Shown here: positions 34,945 to 43,238 of the stretch, piece after piece
Position numbering within the stretch: position 1 is the stretch's first letter
Layout of the letters: every line of letters starts with the position of its first letter
Origin: Lachnospiraceae bacterium
GTDB taxonomy: Bacteria > Bacillota > Clostridia > Lachnospirales > Lachnospiraceae
Length of the DNA stretch: 46,905 nt
NCBI GenBank assembly: GCA_017625255.1
Contig: JAGALK010000019.1
Location: 1 to 46,905, forward strand
Direction of reading: 5' to 3'
Notes under the pieces: model-generated
Told to the model about the DNA's origin: nothing
The model's database searches: none
What the model saw: the letters and a program-made list of their open reading frames with translations, nothing else
Position numbers and translations under genes: made by a program

Positions 34945-36132
34945 TTAGATTTTTGTCAAAAAATCCGTATAACTTTTTCTTCTCTTCTTAATACTATCCT
35001 TAAAAACAGGTTCAACCAATTCTCTTTCTATCTTCTCAATCCAAACTTTATTTTTCTCTCTGTCTTCCAATAAATTTATATATCTTTTTGCCAGTTCCAG
35101 AATATCGTCTACCCTGTTTTTTCCGGAAAAAATCTCTTGTATTCTTTCCATCTTTTTTCTATAAATACCTGCCCTTTTTTTATCGGTCATACGGAATACA
35201 TTTTTTCCCAGATTCTTTTCCTTCTCAGTTAGCATATATCCATACACTAGATATTTTTTCTCTTTTATTCTCATATCCTCAATAACAGAAAAATTAACTT
35301 TTTCAACGCCTTGACATTTATAATTTATATATTCGATACAGATAACCGTCTGCATCAATGCATAAAGACTTATTAAATGATATTGCCAGTTTCCTGCTTT
35401 ATATATGCTTTCAAATACCCTCAGGGCATTTTCCTCTAAACTGCTGTTATCATCCATTTCTTTTTGCCACTGGATGACATCCTGCAGTGCTTCCGGAAGT
35501 TGTTCCGTTTTTAAATGAAATGTGTCTAACTCATCATATTTGTAAACCATCATTTCATACAAAGCAACTGAATATATAAAATGCAGATATCTTTTCTGCT
35601 TTTCCTGTATGCGAATTAGAATATCTTCTTTAATATATCCATACCAATCTTCTATTCTTCTTTGAAACTCTTTTTCTGTTTCATTTTCTTTTTTTTCTAA
35701 TATTTCATAGGAACAAAAATCCAACAGCTTTTCCACACATGTCGCATATAATTCTTCTAGTAATAGAACAGGATTTTCATAACATTTCAATAGTTTCTGA
35801 CATTGAAAGGTATGACCTTTTTGTTTGCGTAAATAATCTAGCATTTTATCATATGTTAATTTGGAAGTTTTAACAATATCCATTTTTTTTCTATGCATTT
35901 CCATAAAATCCATAAAGAAATAATGTATCAAATCACTGCTTTGCTTACCTGACCGATAATTTTGTACCACCTCTGCAAAATAACTTTCCACTAAATATTT
36001 CACTGTACCTTTCTTTTCTACATCTTCTTTATCATCCTCGTCTTTACTTTTTCTCTTCTTAACTCCTGCTTTGATTATTGTATAAAAATGATTGCACGCG
36101 GCAATTTCAATCGATACATTATCTTTATTCAT
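34945..36132 (-). CDS. Hypothetical helical protein, 395 aa
   Basis: Not recognised. A soluble, strongly helical, Lys/Glu-rich protein with a charged stretch near residues 25-40 (KKRKSKDEDDKEDVEKK) and a basic C-terminus (KKRRKSYTDFLTKI). It has no membrane segment, nuclease motif or P-loop that I can see. The ATG at 36132 follows AAGGATGG; a TACAAT -10 lies about 30 nt further up, without the TCCGAAA box. It stands alone between the terminator at 34891 and the next gene's stop at 36217. Confidence 0.65.
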   Translation of the reverse strand: MNKDNVSIEIAACNHFYTIIKAGVKKRKSKDEDDKEDVEKKGTVKYLVESYFAEVVQNYRSGKQSSDLIHYFFMDFMEMHRKKMDIVKTSKLTYDKMLDYLRKQKGHTFQCQKLLKCYENPVLLLEELYATCVEKLLDFCSYEILEKKENETEKEFQRRIEDWYGYIKEDILIRIQEKQKRYLHFIYSVALYEMMVYKYDELDTFHLKTEQLPEALQDVIQWQKEMDDNSSLEENALRVFESIYKAGNWQYHLISLYALMQTVICIEYINYKCQGVEKVNFSVIEDMRIKEKKYLVYGYMLTEKEKNLGKNVFRMTDKKRAGIYRKKMERIQEIFSGKNRVDDILELAKRYINLLEDREKNKVWIEKIERELVEPVFKDSIKKRRKSYTDFLTKI

Positions 36133-36216
36133 GTACAATATCCATCCTTTACTTTTTAAAATATTGTATCATGTTTATAAAAAAACAACAATCAAACCAC
36201 TCTTTTCAAAAACTAT

Positions 36217-37554
36217 TTATTCGACAAACAAAACTCCATTTTCTTCAACATCCCCATCTTCCCGTCTTAACATCTCTATCTCATTTTCTTTCCATAATGT
36301 ATATGCCTCATTTTTTAACATTTCCTGTTCCTTTTGATTTTTACAATCAATTACCTGTATATCTCGTTTTATTTTTATTCCACACTTTAACATCTGCTCT
36401 TTTTTTACCAGCAACTCTTCCATACCACGCAAATCAAATTCTCTCCTGCATACTTTATCATACATTCTTTTCAATAACACCAGCTTATTTCCTAAAATAT
36501 ACGCCATTTCATATGTTTGACATTCTATTCTTTTACAAAAAACCCATTTAAACGAAAGTTCAATATTTTTCATTCCCATGCCAATAACAATCTCCTGCGC
36601 ACCTGTTTCCGGAATATATTCTATCTCTTCTTCTGTACTTAATTCATTGATTAAACTGCAAATATCAATAGGTTCAATACATTTTCTTTCCTTAGTGCCA
36701 ATCTTAAATTCATGCATAAAACTCCCCGATATTATCCTTTGTATTTCCCGCAGCCTTCCAAAATTTTCTCTTCCAATAGCCATATGAGAAACATTCATAT
36801 AAAACGATAATCTGCCTGTAGAATGTCCAATAACTGCAATTTCTTTATCACATGTTGCGTTTATATTCATCTTCACATAATCCAGCTTTGATTGTGAACC
36901 ATTTTCCTTATACAGTCTTTTAAACACATAAATTCCCGGTTCGATCATATGCGCAATAAAATTTTTATACTGAAATTGTTTAGGGTATCCCTGATAAGTA
37001 TTCGTTTTATCCGGCTTTGGAAAACGACATAAGCCTGATGCTGGCTGTTCTTTTCGGCCTTTTAATCTTTGTTCTTCTTTATTCATGGATGACTCATCCA
37101 GCCAGTTGCAATAAAATTTGTTATAATATTGTAACCAATTATCCAGATCAACACTTCCATCAAAATCTTTCATAATAGTCTTGAAAGTATTATAGCCCAA
37201 AAGTTCAGTAGCACTGCTATAAAATTCCCCTACTTCTGATACCAATTCTTCTGCACATGCAAAATAAATTTCATATTTTTCGTTTTTATTTACAATATAG
37301 TGTTTTCCGGTATTTTTATCATATTTATACTCCGGTATTTTTACCCAAAAAACCAAATCCCAGTACTTCAATAAAAACTGCTCATATTCCTGTTGACCTA
37401 AGCACACCGTCTCTTTCGGCTGATATAAACCATTACCGATATACTTATAGACAACATCTCCAATAATTTGTGTTTCGGGATATTCACATATAAAGTCTTC
37501 TGTTATATCCACATAAGTATCTTCTCGATTTAATTTTACACTTAAATTTTCCAT
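36217..37554 (-). CDS. Hypothetical protein, 445 aa
   Basis: Not recognised. A soluble alpha/beta protein rich in Tyr and Cys. The N-terminal 130 residues are beta-rich (VVYKYIGNGLYQP), the middle contains a basic, Gly/Pro-containing patch (RFPKPDKTNTYQGYPKQF), and the C-terminal third is helical and charged. AGGAGATAGA precedes the ATG. It starts 11 nt after the HipA-like gene's stop, so they are co-transcribed, and it is the last gene of the long run that may begin at 44081. Confidence 0.65.
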   Translation of the reverse strand: MENLSVKLNREDTYVDITEDFICEYPETQIIGDVVYKYIGNGLYQPKETVCLGQQEYEQFLLKYWDLVFWVKIPEYKYDKNTGKHYIVNKNEKYEIYFACAEELVSEVGEFYSSATELLGYNTFKTIMKDFDGSVDLDNWLQYYNKFYCNWLDESSMNKEEQRLKGRKEQPASGLCRFPKPDKTNTYQGYPKQFQYKNFIAHMIEPGIYVFKRLYKENGSQSKLDYVKMNINATCDKEIAVIGHSTGRLSFYMNVSHMAIGRENFGRLREIQRIISGSFMHEFKIGTKERKCIEPIDICSLINELSTEEEIEYIPETGAQEIVIGMGMKNIELSFKWVFCKRIECQTYEMAYILGNKLVLLKRMYDKVCRREFDLRGMEELLVKKEQMLKCGIKIKRDIQVIDCKNQKEQEMLKNEAYTLWKENEIEMLRREDGDVEENGVLFVE

Positions 37555-37564
37555 ATTCTATCTC

Positions 37565-38677
37565 CTAAATCAATTCTACTCTATCGGGAAATATATTTTT
37601 TGCCATACCTAATATTGTTTTAGAACGCGCAGCTAATCCCATATAATCATTGACCGTTAAATATTGCAGAAAGAAGCTTTTAAACCTTGCAGATTCAAAA
37701 AATGTATTTGCATCTTCTAAAGGTTCTACCAGTGATAAAAACACCTTATGTTTTCTAATTTCCTCTAGCGTTTCTGCAAATGACATTCCCGTTACCATAT
37801 AAAACTCTTTATCATTTTTCCCTTTAAAACAGGCATCGTGATCAAATATTGGATATAATCCGGTTATCACACCATTGTCTACTAATAGTCCATAATTTTC
37901 ACCATTCCTGTTTGTATTAAGTGTTAAATAATCAAAAATCTGCATTAAAATGAAATTTCTGGCATCCACCTCCATGATATACTCGTATACTTTGGAATTT
38001 ATATTCATGTTGCAGCCATAAAACAGCAGCAAATCCTCACAAAGCAACAGCTCATGCTCAATCGCATTATCTATCCTGCACTTTGAACAGTGTAAATCTT
38101 GAAATTTTTGATAACTATAATAAGCCGAATCTAAAGTCAACGCAGCTGCTATCACATTAGACACTATTTCTGCTGCAATTTTCCTAAGGGATAGATTTTT
38201 ATACAGATAAATCCCCTTTTTCTGCCACATCAAAAGTTTTGCATGATTTCCCTTTACAGTCAGTTCTCCTGTGCGTATTTTTTCACTGGAAAAACCTATA
38301 TTACCATCTGCTTTTCCGGTTAAAGCCACTACACCTAAGGCATGATCAAATGCATGATTTCGTATATTTATTTCTTCCCATGTCTTACTATTTTTTGAAG
38401 CATCTATCCAATAATTATCTGTTACACACAATGCCCTCGATTTCAGGCAGATACTGACAGAATCCAACTCCTCTAAACAGCAGGCTAATAAAATATCCTT
38501 TGCATATACTCTGCTGTTATGTAACACACGCTGACGGCAAAACACCCTTACCATCTCATATCCATCGGGCAGATTCTTAATACACATTGGCAAATACTGC
38601 TTATTTAGCATTTTAAAATAACAATCTATAGGATCAAATGCAAACACTTTGCTATCCTTATATTTTAAATAAAACAT
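37565..38677 (-). CDS. HipA-like kinase-fold protein
   Basis: A 370-residue protein whose last half has the HipA / PI3-4-kinase-like pattern: FDYLTLNTNRNGENYG (compare HipA NTDxHxxN) then GLYPIFDHDACF (compare the DxG metal motif). The usual catalytic Asp of the first motif is Asn here, so activity may be altered or lost. The N-terminal part carries a Gly/Lys region (VKGNHAKLLMWQKKG) in the place of ATP binding. The ATG overlaps the stop of the 64-residue gene upstream (TAATG) with AAGAAGGG as RBS. HipA proteins are often paired with small partners in toxin-antitoxin systems; the upstream gene is not a recognisable HipB. Confidence 0.65.
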   Translation of the reverse strand: MFYLKYKDSKVFAFDPIDCYFKMLNKQYLPMCIKNLPDGYEMVRVFCRQRVLHNSRVYAKDILLACCLEELDSVSICLKSRALCVTDNYWIDASKNSKTWEEINIRNHAFDHALGVVALTGKADGNIGFSSEKIRTGELTVKGNHAKLLMWQKKGIYLYKNLSLRKIAAEIVSNVIAAALTLDSAYYSYQKFQDLHCSKCRIDNAIEHELLLCEDLLLFYGCNMNINSKVYEYIMEVDARNFILMQIFDYLTLNTNRNGENYGLLVDNGVITGLYPIFDHDACFKGKNDKEFYMVTGMSFAETLEEIRKHKVFLSLVEPLEDANTFFESARFKSFFLQYLTVNDYMGLAARSKTILGMAKNIFPDRVELI

Positions 38678-38871
38678 TATTTCCCTTCTTTCGTACGAAA
38701 ATCTTCCCAAAAAGAATATGCCTCATCCAATGTACAATGGTATTGTTTTACAATAGATTTTAAAACAAACTCTATCATTTCCTCTCGGATACGCTCCTTT
38801 TTCAATGCTACAATAAAGTCTATATTTTCTTCCTGCGATTCTTTCATAAGTCTATCCAATGCTTCATACAT
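38677..38871 (-). CDS. Small helical protein before the HipA-like gene, 64 aa
   Basis: A 64-residue acidic helical protein (KKERIREEMIEFVLKSIV and a C-terminal LDEAYSFWEDFRTKEGK). Its stop codon overlaps the HipA-like start codon, and GGGGGTGG precedes its ATG. Size and position recall the small partners (for example DUF3791-type) that accompany HipA-like genes in Lachnospiraceae, but I cannot assign it to a family. No helix-turn-helix is obvious. Confidence 0.6.
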   Translation of the reverse strand: MYEALDRLMKESQEENIDFIVALKKERIREEMIEFVLKSIVKQYHCTLDEAYSFWEDFRTKEGK

Positions 38872-38905
38872 AACACCACCCCCACAACCACTTCTATATT
38901 CCCAT

Positions 38906-39358
38906 TTAATCCGCTAACCCCTGAATCACATCAAATTCCGGTCTGTTTCTCCATCCGTCATTGTATGGTTTTACGATATTACAAACTAAATCCTTGCATA
39001 AATACATCAAATCATTTACAAGCTCCATAGAGTCCTTGCTTTCGCACAAAATATGCTGAAGAGTATCGCAATATGTACAAGAACCGTATTCTACATAAGA
39101 TAATAGTACATCATCTACTCCTAATGCCCCATCTTCTTTTATAACAAAAAGTATACTTCCCTGATATCTGCCTATATAAATACACGCTATATCTTCCTCA
39201 TATCGAAGTCCCTCACTTGAACCGGCATTCAGAATATGTTTTACACACAATCTCATTAACTCTGTATAATCAATGGTATCCAAATCGGGATAATTCAATA
39301 GTGCAGTTTTTAAATATGTCTTATTTTCAAACCATTTCTCCACACAATATCGATTCAT
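38906..39358 (-). CDS. Hypothetical protein, 150 aa
   Basis: A soluble protein with a recurring motif of small Firmicute proteins, VEYGSCTYCDTLQHIL, near residue 90, preceded by beta strands (ACIYIGRYQGSILFVIK). The family is not one I can name. The paired Cys could bind metal, but only two are close together. The ATG lies inside the end of the SIMPL gene (32-nt overlap) with GGAGGGAG as RBS, so it is translationally coupled to it. Confidence 0.65.
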   Translation of the reverse strand: MNRYCVEKWFENKTYLKTALLNYPDLDTIDYTELMRLCVKHILNAGSSEGLRYEEDIACIYIGRYQGSILFVIKEDGALGVDDVLLSYVEYGSCTYCDTLQHILCESKDSMELVNDLMYLCKDLVCNIVKPYNDGWRNRPEFDVIQGLAD

Positions 39359-40037
39359 TTTCTCCCTCCGTGCTTATTAAATTCCAGACAATCCGTACCA
39401 TCTGTTCAATTTCGATTTCTTCACCAAGCAAAAATATTGAGGAATTATCTAATTGAATTTGTTCAACTGTTTCGATATCCAACATAGTTTCTCCCCAACG
39501 GCGCTGCATGGATTTGATTCCATTACTCCATTCAAACTCCACCTGCACCATATCGCCAAGTGTAACATTTAACTGTTCTGCTGCGATTTTTGCCTTTTCC
39601 TTCGAGTCCTTTATGGCTAATTTAAGAAGCTCATTTTCTTCGCTTTTCTTATTTTCTGCATAAAACTCAACATAAAATTTATCCGCTACACCGCACTGCA
39701 AAATTTTACTTGCTATAAACTCCAGATTTTCTGTTTCAGCAGGAAATTTTACTTCTATTCTTCGTGTATAGCCATACCCAAGAAATTCTTCTGTCTCATC
39801 TCCCTGTTTCCATAGGGTTTTCGTCATACGGCTAATTTCATATTTTCTGGCTATAATATTCTCTTCTTCTATTCCCAGCCCCTTTAAAACAACAAGCATT
39901 GCTGCGCTTCTATTCAGTGACTGTTCCACAGCATCTTTGTAAATATCGCATCTTCCATTTATATCCATTTTAAACTTTACGATATTAGCTTTAACCTTTC
40001 CTCTTGCAAATCCCATTATTTTTATTGAACTTTTCAT
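39327..40037 (-). CDS. SIMPL-domain (DUF541) protein
   Basis: A 236-residue protein with the SIMPL fold: an N-terminal strand region (IKIMGFARGKVKANIVKFKM), an A/L-rich helix, then a long helix with DSKEKAKIAAEQLNVTLGDM, which is the family's conserved K-A-x(2)-A-E-x-L pattern. No signal peptide is seen, although many SIMPL proteins are periplasmic, so this one appears to be cytoplasmic. The ATG at 40037 has GGAGG 8 nt upstream; a TTG two codons earlier is rejected. The biochemical role of SIMPL proteins is poorly defined. Confidence 0.8.
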   Translation of the reverse strand: MKSSIKIMGFARGKVKANIVKFKMDINGRCDIYKDAVEQSLNRSAAMLVVLKGLGIEEENIIARKYEISRMTKTLWKQGDETEEFLGYGYTRRIEVKFPAETENLEFIASKILQCGVADKFYVEFYAENKKSEENELLKLAIKDSKEKAKIAAEQLNVTLGDMVQVEFEWSNGIKSMQRRWGETMLDIETVEQIQLDNSSIFLLGEEIEIEQMVRIVWNLISTEGENESILCGEMV

Positions 40038-40039
40038 CT

Positions 40040-40400
40040 GCAATTTCCTCCATTTTTTGTTCCAAACGCCTTAAAATCCGCTTTTTATTTGTATGCCTAC
40101 AATACAGCCATGGGGATATCTTCCAGCCAACCGGTTTAACACTTTAACCCATCTCATGGATTTCAGCATATGTATTATGCCTAAAGAAAAGTTTTTTCTT
40201 CATCAAAAAAAGTTCATCGTATTTATCGTTAAGCTTTTACAATTATCAGATAAAGTAAAATACAAAACAGTTTAGGAGGATTCGAACCTCGAACAAATTA
40301 GCTCGCCACTATTTTATCTTTTCTATAATCCAAGTAACATAACCCTGTTACAGGGAAACCGGGTACGAAGTTTTCGTATTGCAGACACATATTCCTTTCT
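40040..40400 (-). ncRNA. Gene-free segment with a tRNA T-arm-like RNA candidate
   Basis: About 360 nt between two co-directional genes. On the minus strand 40268-40305 reads GTGGCGAGCTAATTTG then GAGGTTCGAATCCTC, an exact T-arm consensus hairpin. AGATAAAATA and TATTTT-CTTTATCT close an outer stem around it (about 40240-40323). Just upstream are the hairpins TACGAA/TTCGTA and CCCTG/CAGGG or, as an alternative, GTAACA/TGTTAC. No acceptor, D- or anticodon arm makes a full tRNA. Possible readings are a Y-RNA-like (YrlA) tRNA mimic, a decayed tRNA, or an old integration-site remnant. A 32-codon ORF (40169-40071) is also present, with a weak RBS. Confidence 0.3.
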
Positions 40401-40402
40401 TT

Positions 40403-41065
40403 TTAGATTTCAATAAATGTTGTTGCATTTGACACCTTTATCTGGGTATCAATTTCCATCAAAATCACATTTTGTTTCTCTTGAAGTTCTTCGATTTTTT
40501 TCAAAATTTCTATTGGGTCTACAAGCTCTGTCGTATTTTCTTTAACATAAATATCTACGACTTCTAAAGGCTTGTCATTTTTTACCTTCGTGTCTTTTCC
40601 TAAAATACTAAGACGCATATCTTCTGCTGTTTCCTGCAGACTTTTATTTCGTAATTCCATTGCTATCAGCACGCTATCCAAATCAGCTTTCATTTTCTGA
40701 TACAATTTCGTTTCAAAATCCAAATCCCCTCTATTATTTACTGCTGTTTTTCGCATTCTGCTGCGAAGAGATATTGCCCCTGCAACAGTAAATCTTCCAT
40801 AAGAAGTTTCAATATATGTACTGGCATTAGATGCTACTATTGCTGCATCTATTTTCTGAAAACGATCAATTAAATCCTGTATCTGCTGATATGCCGCCTG
40901 CGCCTGTTTTGCATATTCTTCTCGTAAAACACGCGCATTCAAAACCTTGTCTTCATTTCCCTTTGCAATATCAACGAAAGACGCTTTCTCAATCTTGTCA
41001 TTAATTTTCTTCACCAACAAATCTCTTTCGTCTAAAGCCTGTGTAACCAACATTTTTTCCGCCAT
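40403..41065 (-). CDS. Coiled-coil protein, 220 aa, DIP1984-like in pattern
   Basis: A soluble helical protein with heptad-like segments at both ends and a central patch (SNASTYIETSYGRFTVAGAISLR then MRKTAV) that recalls the TNxxT-x-G-x-LT core of DIP1984/septolysin-like proteins; the likeness is partial. A closing SNATTFIEI repeats the central SNASTYIET wording. I chose the ATG at 41065 because GGGAGG lies 9 nt upstream. The start is 48 nt after the stop of the second metallophosphoesterase gene. Function unknown. Confidence 0.65.
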   Translation of the reverse strand: MAEKMLVTQALDERDLLVKKINDKIEKASFVDIAKGNEDKVLNARVLREEYAKQAQAAYQQIQDLIDRFQKIDAAIVASNASTYIETSYGRFTVAGAISLRSRMRKTAVNNRGDLDFETKLYQKMKADLDSVLIAMELRNKSLQETAEDMRLSILGKDTKVKNDKPLEVVDIYVKENTTELVDPIEILKKIEELQEKQNVILMEIDTQIKVSNATTFIEI

Positions 41066-41113
41066 GCTTCTTTTCCTCCCTTGATTTTTATTCATTATAC
41101 TTTCCTATGAATT

Positions 41114-42145
41114 TCATAGATCACCTGTACCATTACTTTTTTTATATCCCAAAATATTTATCTCTTTTACATGCTTGAATAGTATGTTTTCACCATCAAG
41201 CGTTACCAAAATATCATAACAGGGCTCATTCAAAACGAAAAAAGTCCCATATGCATCTACTCCTGATATTTTTCCTTCTAGTCGAACATCTCCATGTTTC
41301 AACTCATAAATAAAATCCACCCAATCCTCCCGCTTATATTTTGGACATCCAACTATAGAATTTTTCTCTACAGGAGCTTTTCCAATCTCAACAATCTGAT
41401 CGTACAACACCACTTCTCTGTCACTAATTATTCTGTCTTCATGATAATGTCCAAAATACCATCTCTCGAATTCACAATTATTCTTAATCTCGTCAAAATA
41501 GTTCGTAAGTGCATTTGCTTTGTATTCTCCGGTTTTATTAAATTGATTTTGAGTAGAAGATGCACAGCAATGCGAAATCACATAATCTATTTTTAAATTA
41601 TTCTGAGCAAGATTTTGGGAAGCCAGAGTATATTCCTTATCACTTGGCAATTCTTCCTCCCACCAGCTAATATTCTTTATTCTATAAGATTTATATTCCT
41701 TATTAAGTTCTTTTTTCTTCTGTGCAAAATCCAAAGCTTTGGGATCTAATACCCCTCCTTCTATATCATGACTGCATGCTCCTCCAAAAGCGAAAATCTT
41801 TTTTCCCGCCAATTCAAACACATATCCTCGCATAAGATGTAATACAGACGGTCTGATTTCATGTACAAGTCCACCTTTCCATTCTTTTACCGGATATTTC
41901 TTTAACCGTTTGAAATTTTCATGGTTGCCATCTACAAATAATGTAGTATACGGCTTTTCGTCTAACCATGTCAGCCAATAGTTTTCATTGCCACTTTCCC
42001 AGCCTTGATTCCATATTCCTCCGAAATCTCCACAAATTATTAAATAATCCTCTTTATCTAATTCCCGCTGTATAGGAAAACGATGCGTATTAAATTTCCT
42101 AAAATCCCCGTGGCAATCCCCTGTAATATATATTTTTCCTGCCAT
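41114..42145 (-). CDS. Calcineurin-like metallophosphoesterase (2), with C-terminal extension
   Basis: A 343-residue protein with the full motif set GDCHGDF, ICGDFGG, DGNHENF, SHCC and FGHYHED in the first 240 residues, followed by an extra beta-rich domain of about 100 residues (GKISGVDAYGTFFVL) of unknown role. It is a paralogue of the 33437-34126 product. AAAGGAGG precedes the ATG, and the gap to the third phosphoesterase gene is 9 nt. The SHCC motif has Cys next to the metal His, which is unusual. Substrate unknown. Confidence 0.85.
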   Translation of the reverse strand: MAGKIYITGDCHGDFRKFNTHRFPIQRELDKEDYLIICGDFGGIWNQGWESGNENYWLTWLDEKPYTTLFVDGNHENFKRLKKYPVKEWKGGLVHEIRPSVLHLMRGYVFELAGKKIFAFGGACSHDIEGGVLDPKALDFAQKKKELNKEYKSYRIKNISWWEEELPSDKEYTLASQNLAQNNLKIDYVISHCCASSTQNQFNKTGEYKANALTNYFDEIKNNCEFERWYFGHYHEDRIISDREVVLYDQIVEIGKAPVEKNSIVGCPKYKREDWVDFIYELKHGDVRLEGKISGVDAYGTFFVLNEPCYDILVTLDGENILFKHVKEINILGYKKSNGTGDL

Positions 42146-42154
42146 AGTCCTCCT

Positions 42155-42697
42155 TTATCCATTTCTAATTTTAAAATCCTGATTATTTTTTATTAGTTCC
42201 TGAAAACTCGCAGGCGCATAGTTATTTAACATACATCCTGCATTCAACGCGCGCTCTCTGCTTTTCATAAATTGATAGGTTTCTCCCGTATCACCATGAA
42301 TATGCCCATATATATGATAAGAACCACGATAGAACCCATTCCATTCTGCAATAGGAAAATGACATAGACATATCTGCTTCCCCATGTCTGTCACATGCAT
42401 CATTTTTTCCACACCTTCAAAGTAAGACATAGCTTTTTCATTTTGCAGCAATCGATAATCATGATTTCCAATCACTAAATATTTTTTTCCATGCAGCTGT
42501 TCTAAATACCATTCTTCAGGCTTTAGACTCCTATATATGAAATCCCCGAGAATATATACATCATCCTCTGGCTGCACTTTCGCATTCCAACGACTAATCA
42601 TCACCTTTTCCATTTCTTCTAAATCCAAAAAAGGACGATTATCACATGCAATTACTTTTTCATGTCCAAAATGTAAATCACTGATATAAAACTTCAT
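42155..42697 (-). CDS. Calcineurin-like metallophosphoesterase (3), YfcE/phage type
   Basis: A compact 180-residue phosphoesterase of a different subgroup from the other two: SDLHFGH, ILGDFIY, IGNHDYR, CHFP and YGHIHGD. Length and motifs match small metallophosphoesterases also found in phages. It starts 19 nt inside the end of the kinase-remnant gene, with GGAAG as RBS, so the two are coupled. It might act on phosphate ends of nucleic acids, in line with its neighbour, but this is inference. Confidence 0.87.
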   Translation of the reverse strand: MKFYISDLHFGHEKVIACDNRPFLDLEEMEKVMISRWNAKVQPEDDVYILGDFIYRSLKPEEWYLEQLHGKKYLVIGNHDYRLLQNEKAMSYFEGVEKMMHVTDMGKQICLCHFPIAEWNGFYRGSYHIYGHIHGDTGETYQFMKSRERALNAGCMLNNYAPASFQELIKNNQDFKIRNG

Positions 42698-43214
42698 TCT
42701 TCACTTCCACAATATGTATTCCCTCTTTATCCACCTGTACGCATCGCAATGCTCCGCCAAATTCTACTTTTCCTTCCAGATTAAAAACTCTATCATTGAC
42801 CCTTACAGGCAATTTTTTCGTATTTCTATGCCCATGTATCTGATAACAATTTTTCTCTGTTGTTTTCAAAAACTTTTCTGCTTTATCATATGTATCCACA
42901 CAATGCATTTTATATCTGTATTTTATACACATTTCTTTACATATATTGACCTTAGACAACTCGAATATCCTACCATCAATTATTGTAAATTCGCCATTTT
43001 TCATTCTTTCTTCTAATATCTCCAAAAAAATTTTCCATACGATATTCTCATTTCTAAAACTTGTACACACACTACCATCTATTTGCATTATCGGACTCTG
43101 GCACAATATGCGAACGGAGTCTAAGGATAACATATATTTTTTTACTTCCTGCTGCTTAAACCATGATGATTTATCTTGCTTGGTATTTCCTCTTAATAAA
43201 AGCAGTATTCGCAT
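42678..43214 (-). CDS. Shortened polynucleotide kinase-phosphatase-like protein
   Basis: The 178 residues look like two ends of a longer polynucleotide kinase-phosphatase joined together. The start MRILLLLRGN and the stretch GEFTIIDGRIFE then YRYKMHCVDTYDK resemble Pnkp-type P-loop kinases, but the P-loop reads GNTKQDKSS, with Asp in place of the Gly before Lys. From about residue 130 the sequence IHGHRNTKKLPVRV and NLEGKVEFGGALR resembles the C-terminal end of the phosphatase domain, so the lid and most of the phosphatase are absent. It is probably catalytically dead for kinase activity. The reading frame is intact and ribosome signals (GGGAG) are good, so it may still be made. Confidence 0.65.
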   Translation of the reverse strand: MRILLLLRGNTKQDKSSWFKQQEVKKYMLSLDSVRILCQSPIMQIDGSVCTSFRNENIVWKIFLEILEERMKNGEFTIIDGRIFELSKVNICKEMCIKYRYKMHCVDTYDKAEKFLKTTEKNCYQIHGHRNTKKLPVRVNDRVFNLEGKVEFGGALRCVQVDKEGIHIVEVKNEVLYQ

Positions 43215-43238
43215 CTATTTCTCCCTTTTTAACTTTGT

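Noticed and set aside
36078..36551. A 157-codon + strand open frame rich in Phe, Leu and His
   Set aside because: It runs antisense across the end of the 445-aa gene and an intergenic gap; it is low complexity and lacks a ribosome site.
40071..40169. A 32-codon minus-strand ORF before the SIMPL gene
   Set aside because: Weak ribosome site, tiny size and no recognisable family; it may be chance or a gene remnant.
40268..40290. A tRNA gene call based on the GGTTCGAATCC match
   Set aside because: Only the T-arm is present; no acceptor, D-arm or anticodon arm can be drawn, so it is listed as an RNA candidate only.
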